DNA of 34,726 bases from Anaerolineales bacterium HSG25 (GTDB lineage Bacteria; Chloroflexota; Anaerolineae; 4572-78; J111), in contig JAUCGA010000058.1 in NCBI GenBank assembly GCA_030377865.1, forward strand, positions 1 through 34,726, read 5' to 3'. The position numbers were made by a program, and so were the translations under genes. Of the stretch, positions 32,019 through 34,726 are shown in pieces; position 1 is the stretch's first letter, and each line of letters opens with the position of its first letter. The notes under the pieces are model-generated. The model was not told where the DNA came from and searched no databases. It saw only the letters and a list, made by a program, of their open reading frames with translations.

Positions 32019-33038
32019 TCAATCTGTCTGAATTCCCGACGATTGCTGACTAACTGCTGAGGTCTGCGAGCCGACGGCTTGGCTATCCTTTAATACCGGC
32101 AGGCCAGTGCTGATGGTTTTGCGAGCCTGTACGGCCATGTTTTTGACCAGCAGATTCTGGCTGGTCAGTGCCTCAAAGCCCAAACGAGGCAGGACGTTGA
32201 GCCAACCGGCCTCATACTGCCGCATGGAGAAGTAGATCGGCAGATAGACGGGTGGTTTTAGCAAGGCCAAGGCGGTACGACCGAGATTCTCGACTTGGTC
32301 GAATGCGTCTGGATGAACCAGCGTCCGCACCCAACAGCCATGTTTACCGACTCGCAGATGCACCACGCCTAACAGTTCGCCCCCTTTCTCCCACACGTAG
32401 CCCCGCCGTTGACCGGGTTCGCCCCACATCTGGTGCGGCAAGGCCCAGCGCCCTTGGCCCAACCCCTCAACATTTTGCACGGGGTGCGGGGTGAGGGTGG
32501 TGTAGAGCCGTTGCAAGGCCCAACTGTCGCTCGACTTTTGCGAACGTAACGGTAATGACCCACCATCAGCCGGAAGTGGAACCTGCGTCGGTTGCCGACA
32601 GAATATCTCTTCTTGAGAATACTCAACAAAACCGACACTTTTAAACAGGTGTAGTTCGTTACTATCGTTGGGGAGACGAGCAAAAACCCGCAGTCCGCCA
32701 TGTTCAGCCGTGTTGATACTGATATGGGTGAGCAGACGTTGCCAGATGGCATAACCACCACTGCCAACATCTAAACGAGGGGACATAAAAACCACATCAC
32801 GCTCTACCTGTCCGGGACGCGTACGTACTTGAGCTAGACCCAAGATATGGTCTCGCTCAGTCGGTTGGTCGAGCAGAAAGGTGGAGGGATGGGCGCGTGG
32901 GGAAAAGAGCTTCTCTAATAACACCAAGCGCAAGGGGGGACAAGGTTGGGTTAGTTGTTCTTCAATATCTAAGGGCGCTCCCGTTTGCTGTAAACGGAGT
33001 AGCTTTAGGGAGTCGCGAATTTGAAAAGGTCGTACCAA
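32019..33038 (-). CDS. GNAT-like acetyltransferase domain protein
   Basis: This is a 339-residue protein. The N-terminal half has a GNAT-type fold signature: a beta strand VVFMSPRLDVGSGGYAIWQRLL with a G-x-G loop for acetyl-CoA, followed by a RVFARLPNDSNELHLFKSVGFVEYSQEEIF block. The C-terminal half (GGELLGVVHLRVGKHGCWVRTLVHPD...LPRLGFEALTSQNLLVKNMAV) looks like a second, degenerate GNAT unit, so a tandem-GNAT protein is likely. The last 30 residues are Ser/Gln-rich and disordered. No clear substrate. The G-x-G loop is weaker than usual, so activity is unsure. Confidence 0.7.
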   Translation of the reverse strand: MVRPFQIRDSLKLLRLQQTGAPLDIEEQLTQPCPPLRLVLLEKLFSPRAHPSTFLLDQPTERDHILGLAQVRTRPGQVERDVVFMSPRLDVGSGGYAIWQRLLTHISINTAEHGGLRVFARLPNDSNELHLFKSVGFVEYSQEEIFCRQPTQVPLPADGGSLPLRSQKSSDSWALQRLYTTLTPHPVQNVEGLGQGRWALPHQMWGEPGQRRGYVWEKGGELLGVVHLRVGKHGCWVRTLVHPDAFDQVENLGRTALALLKPPVYLPIYFSMRQYEAGWLNVLPRLGFEALTSQNLLVKNMAVQARKTISTGLPVLKDSQAVGSQTSAVSQQSSGIQTD

Positions 33039-33054
33039 TCAATTAGCCTATGGA

Positions 33055-33091
33055 TGTATGGGGTAATAAAATAGCCGTATTACCCCATACG
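33055..33091. promoter_or_regulatory. Palindrome upstream of the GNAT-like gene
   Basis: GTATGGGGTAAT and ATTACCCCATAC are perfect complements around an 11-base centre, ending about 17 bases before the minus-strand start codon. Position and symmetry would fit an operator or a leader hairpin. The window has many unrelated palindromes, so this is tentative. Confidence 0.35.
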
Positions 33092-33583
33092 GTAAGACTC
33101 TTGTTATGATTTGTTGAATAAACTGATTTTGATGGTCAAGATGATGTTGGAGTGCAAAAGCATCTTGCTTTTGCCAGCAATAGCTAAATCAAGTTGACCA
33201 CGACAACACGACAAATAAACTGGTCGTTTATCAAAATTAGTATCAACGCCTCACAGAGTCAAAAGGTTCAACCTGTACCATTGGCTACTGACTGGATCAA
33301 ACAGTACAGGTAGAATTTTCAATATTGTTTTATGCGTTTAATCGCCATAAAGGTTAAGGTATTTTACCTGATGTGGGGGCAGTTAGCAAAATAGTCGGTT
33401 GTATTATGATAGTATAGCCCGCCTAGATTGGTTCAATCTTAAAGATTGAGCCAATCTGCGTTCCATTCGCATCAGCACAGTCATGTTCAGTCAATATCAA
33501 CGATCCAACAAACCCGACTGTATCACTCTAAACGTAGGTTCGACAAGCCTTTAACACCGTTGTATAATGGAGCCGAATTCAAT
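33092..33583. other. Non-coding stretch with repeat fragments
   Basis: No open frame of note. It contains half of a family A hairpin at 33149-33175 (GGAGTGCAAAAGCATCTTGC) and family D copy 3 at 33425-33457. The remainder shows nothing I can name. Confidence 0.6.
33425..33457. repeat. Family D hairpin, copy 3
   Basis: AGATTGGTTCAATCTT pairs with AAGATTGAGCCAATCT. One A-G mismatch position has appeared in the core, while the outer ATTGG/CCAAT arm differs from the other two copies and still pairs. Confidence 0.75.
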
Positions 33584-34608
33584 GGGTTAGGACAACGAAT
33601 TCAGGGATAAGCGAATTCGTTCTTCCCCCAATTCGATGTCCTGACCCATATAAAACAACAGGATTACCAGAACGAACGGATCAGCGCACCACAAATCCGC
33701 CCATTCCGGCAATCCTGTTCTCTACCTAACCAAGCAGTACATCGAATTAAGGGAAAAGCGAATTCGTTTTTCCCCCAATCCGATGTCCTAACCCATATAA
33801 AACAACAGGATTGCCAGAACGAACGGATCAGCGCACCACTGAGCCGATCATTCCGGCAATCCTGTTCTCTACCTAACCAAGCAGTACATCGAATTCAGGG
33901 ATAAGCGAATTCGGTTTTCCCCCAATTCGATGTCCTATCATATAAAATAACAGGATTGCCAGAAAGAACAGATCAGCGCACCACAAATCCGATCGTTCCG
34001 GCAATCCTGTTCTCTACCTAACCAAGCAGGACACCGAATTCAGGGATAAGCGAATTCGGTTTCCCCCCAATTCGATGTTCTACCATACAAAATAACAGGA
34101 TTGCCAGAAAGAACGGATCAGCGCACCACAAATCCGCCCATTCCGGCAATCCTGTTCTCTATCTAACCAAGCAGTACACCGAATTAAGGGATAAGCGAAT
34201 TCAGTTTCCCCCCAATTCGATGTCCTATCATATAAAATAATAGGATTGCCAGAAAGAACGGATCAGCGCACCACAAATCCGATCATTCCGGCAATCCTGT
34301 TCTCTACCTAACCAAGCAGTACACCGAATTAAGGGATAAGCGAATTCGGTTTTCCCCCAATTCGATGTCCTATCATATAAAATAATAGGATTGCCAGAAA
34401 GAACGGATCAGCGCACCACAAATCCGCCCATTCCGGCAATCCTGTTCTCTACCTAACCAAGCAGTACATCGAATTAAGGGAAAAGCGAATTCGTTTTTCC
34501 CCCAATTCGATATCCTGCCCCATATAAAACAACAGGCTTACCAGAACGAACGGATCAGCGCACCACAAATCCGCCCATTCCGGCAATCCTGTTCTCTATC
34601 TACCAAGA
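33584..34608. repeat. Tandem array: seven ~145-bp double-hairpin units
   Basis: The marker GGATCAGCGCACC (AGATCA in one) occurs at 33678, 33825, 33970, 34115, 34260, 34405 and 34552, so periods are 147, 145, 145, 145, 145 and 147. Each unit has hairpin 1 (AACAGGATTGCCAGAA against TTCCGGCAATCCTGTT, with an inner CGGAT/ATCCG stem in most units) and hairpin 2 (ACATCGAATT...GGGAAAA against TTTTCCC...AATTCGATGT with a self-complementary GCGAATTCGT centre). Units differ by scattered substitutions. No ORF spans it, and the units are too alike to be repeat plus variable spacer. Confidence 0.9.
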
Positions 34609-34726
34609 AACAGGTCAACTAAACTACCTAACGATAAAGTAAAGCACAAAACTGATTTCAGACACAAAAATAGACCTTGCCGTCAAATGGCAAAGCTCAG
34701 AAATTTTAGGATGTAGTTCAGACCCG
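34609..34726. other. Unassigned end of window
   Basis: About 118 bases follow the array. A small TTGCC/GGCAA hairpin is visible near 34677. Nothing else can be assigned. Confidence 0.4.

Noticed and set aside
33584..34608. CRISPR array
   Set aside because: The ~145-bp units are nearly identical along their whole length, with no short repeat alternating with unique spacers and no cas genes in the window.
33584..34608. Integron attC array
   Set aside because: ACCTAAC resembles one attC box, but no consistent GTTRRRY partner, cassettes or integrase gene is seen.

Overview
The window looks like a chromosomal segment of an uncultured Chloroflexota bacterium, probably Anaerolineae-like. This is inferred from style: many exported proteins have one N-terminal membrane anchor or lipobox followed by Thr/Pro 'PTxTP' linkers, one secreted protein ends in YLPVIIR, and the gaps are filled with short palindromic repeats. 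No rRNA, tRNA or CRISPR array was seen.

Layout. 1-5.5 kb: the end of an SH3-domain protein, a secreted M6-like metalloprotease, a MetA-family homoserine acyltransferase, a Thr/Pro lipoprotein, and a small translationally coupled pair (antitoxin-like protein plus a CC/CPWC protein). 5.9-9.1 kb: a membrane-anchored subtilase and an SDR oxidoreductase. 9.15-11.7 kb: JetA and JetB, the kleisin and KITE subunits of a Wadjet-type anti-plasmid SMC complex, without JetC or JetD. 11.9-20.5 kb: ten co-oriented genes that look like an extracytoplasmic redox/metal module. They are two anchored coiled-coil proteins (one with a 107-residue His/Asp tail), a lipoprotein-like protein, ApbE, a small Pro-rich anchored protein, a ferric-reductase-like membrane cytochrome b, two CxxCH proteins, and an OmpR-type response regulator with its histidine kinase. 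21-24.9 kb: a zinc-ribbon/TPR/beta-propeller membrane protein and a secreted SdrD-B-like protein. 25.1-33.0 kb, minus strand: a 1314-residue CHAT-NACHT-HEAT-like protein, thymidylate kinase, a Ycf45/SpoIIIAA-like R3H ATPase and a GNAT-like protein. 33.05-34.7 kb: non-coding, dominated by seven tandem copies of a roughly 145-bp unit, each predicted to form two large hairpins.

The gaps hold several miniature-element or REP-like families. Family A is about 138 bp with TGTTCGGGAATAA ends. Family B is about 91 bp with GTAAA ends and 8-bp target duplications. One B copy sits inside an A copy, which gives the empty and filled site within this window. There is also a 132-bp element with 17-bp perfect terminal repeats and a 9-bp target duplication.

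The best candidates for something undescribed are the His/Asp-tail, ApbE and cytochrome module with its two-component system, the double-hairpin tandem array, and the orphan jetAB pair. The CHAT-NACHT protein belongs to a known architectural theme but has an altered P-loop.
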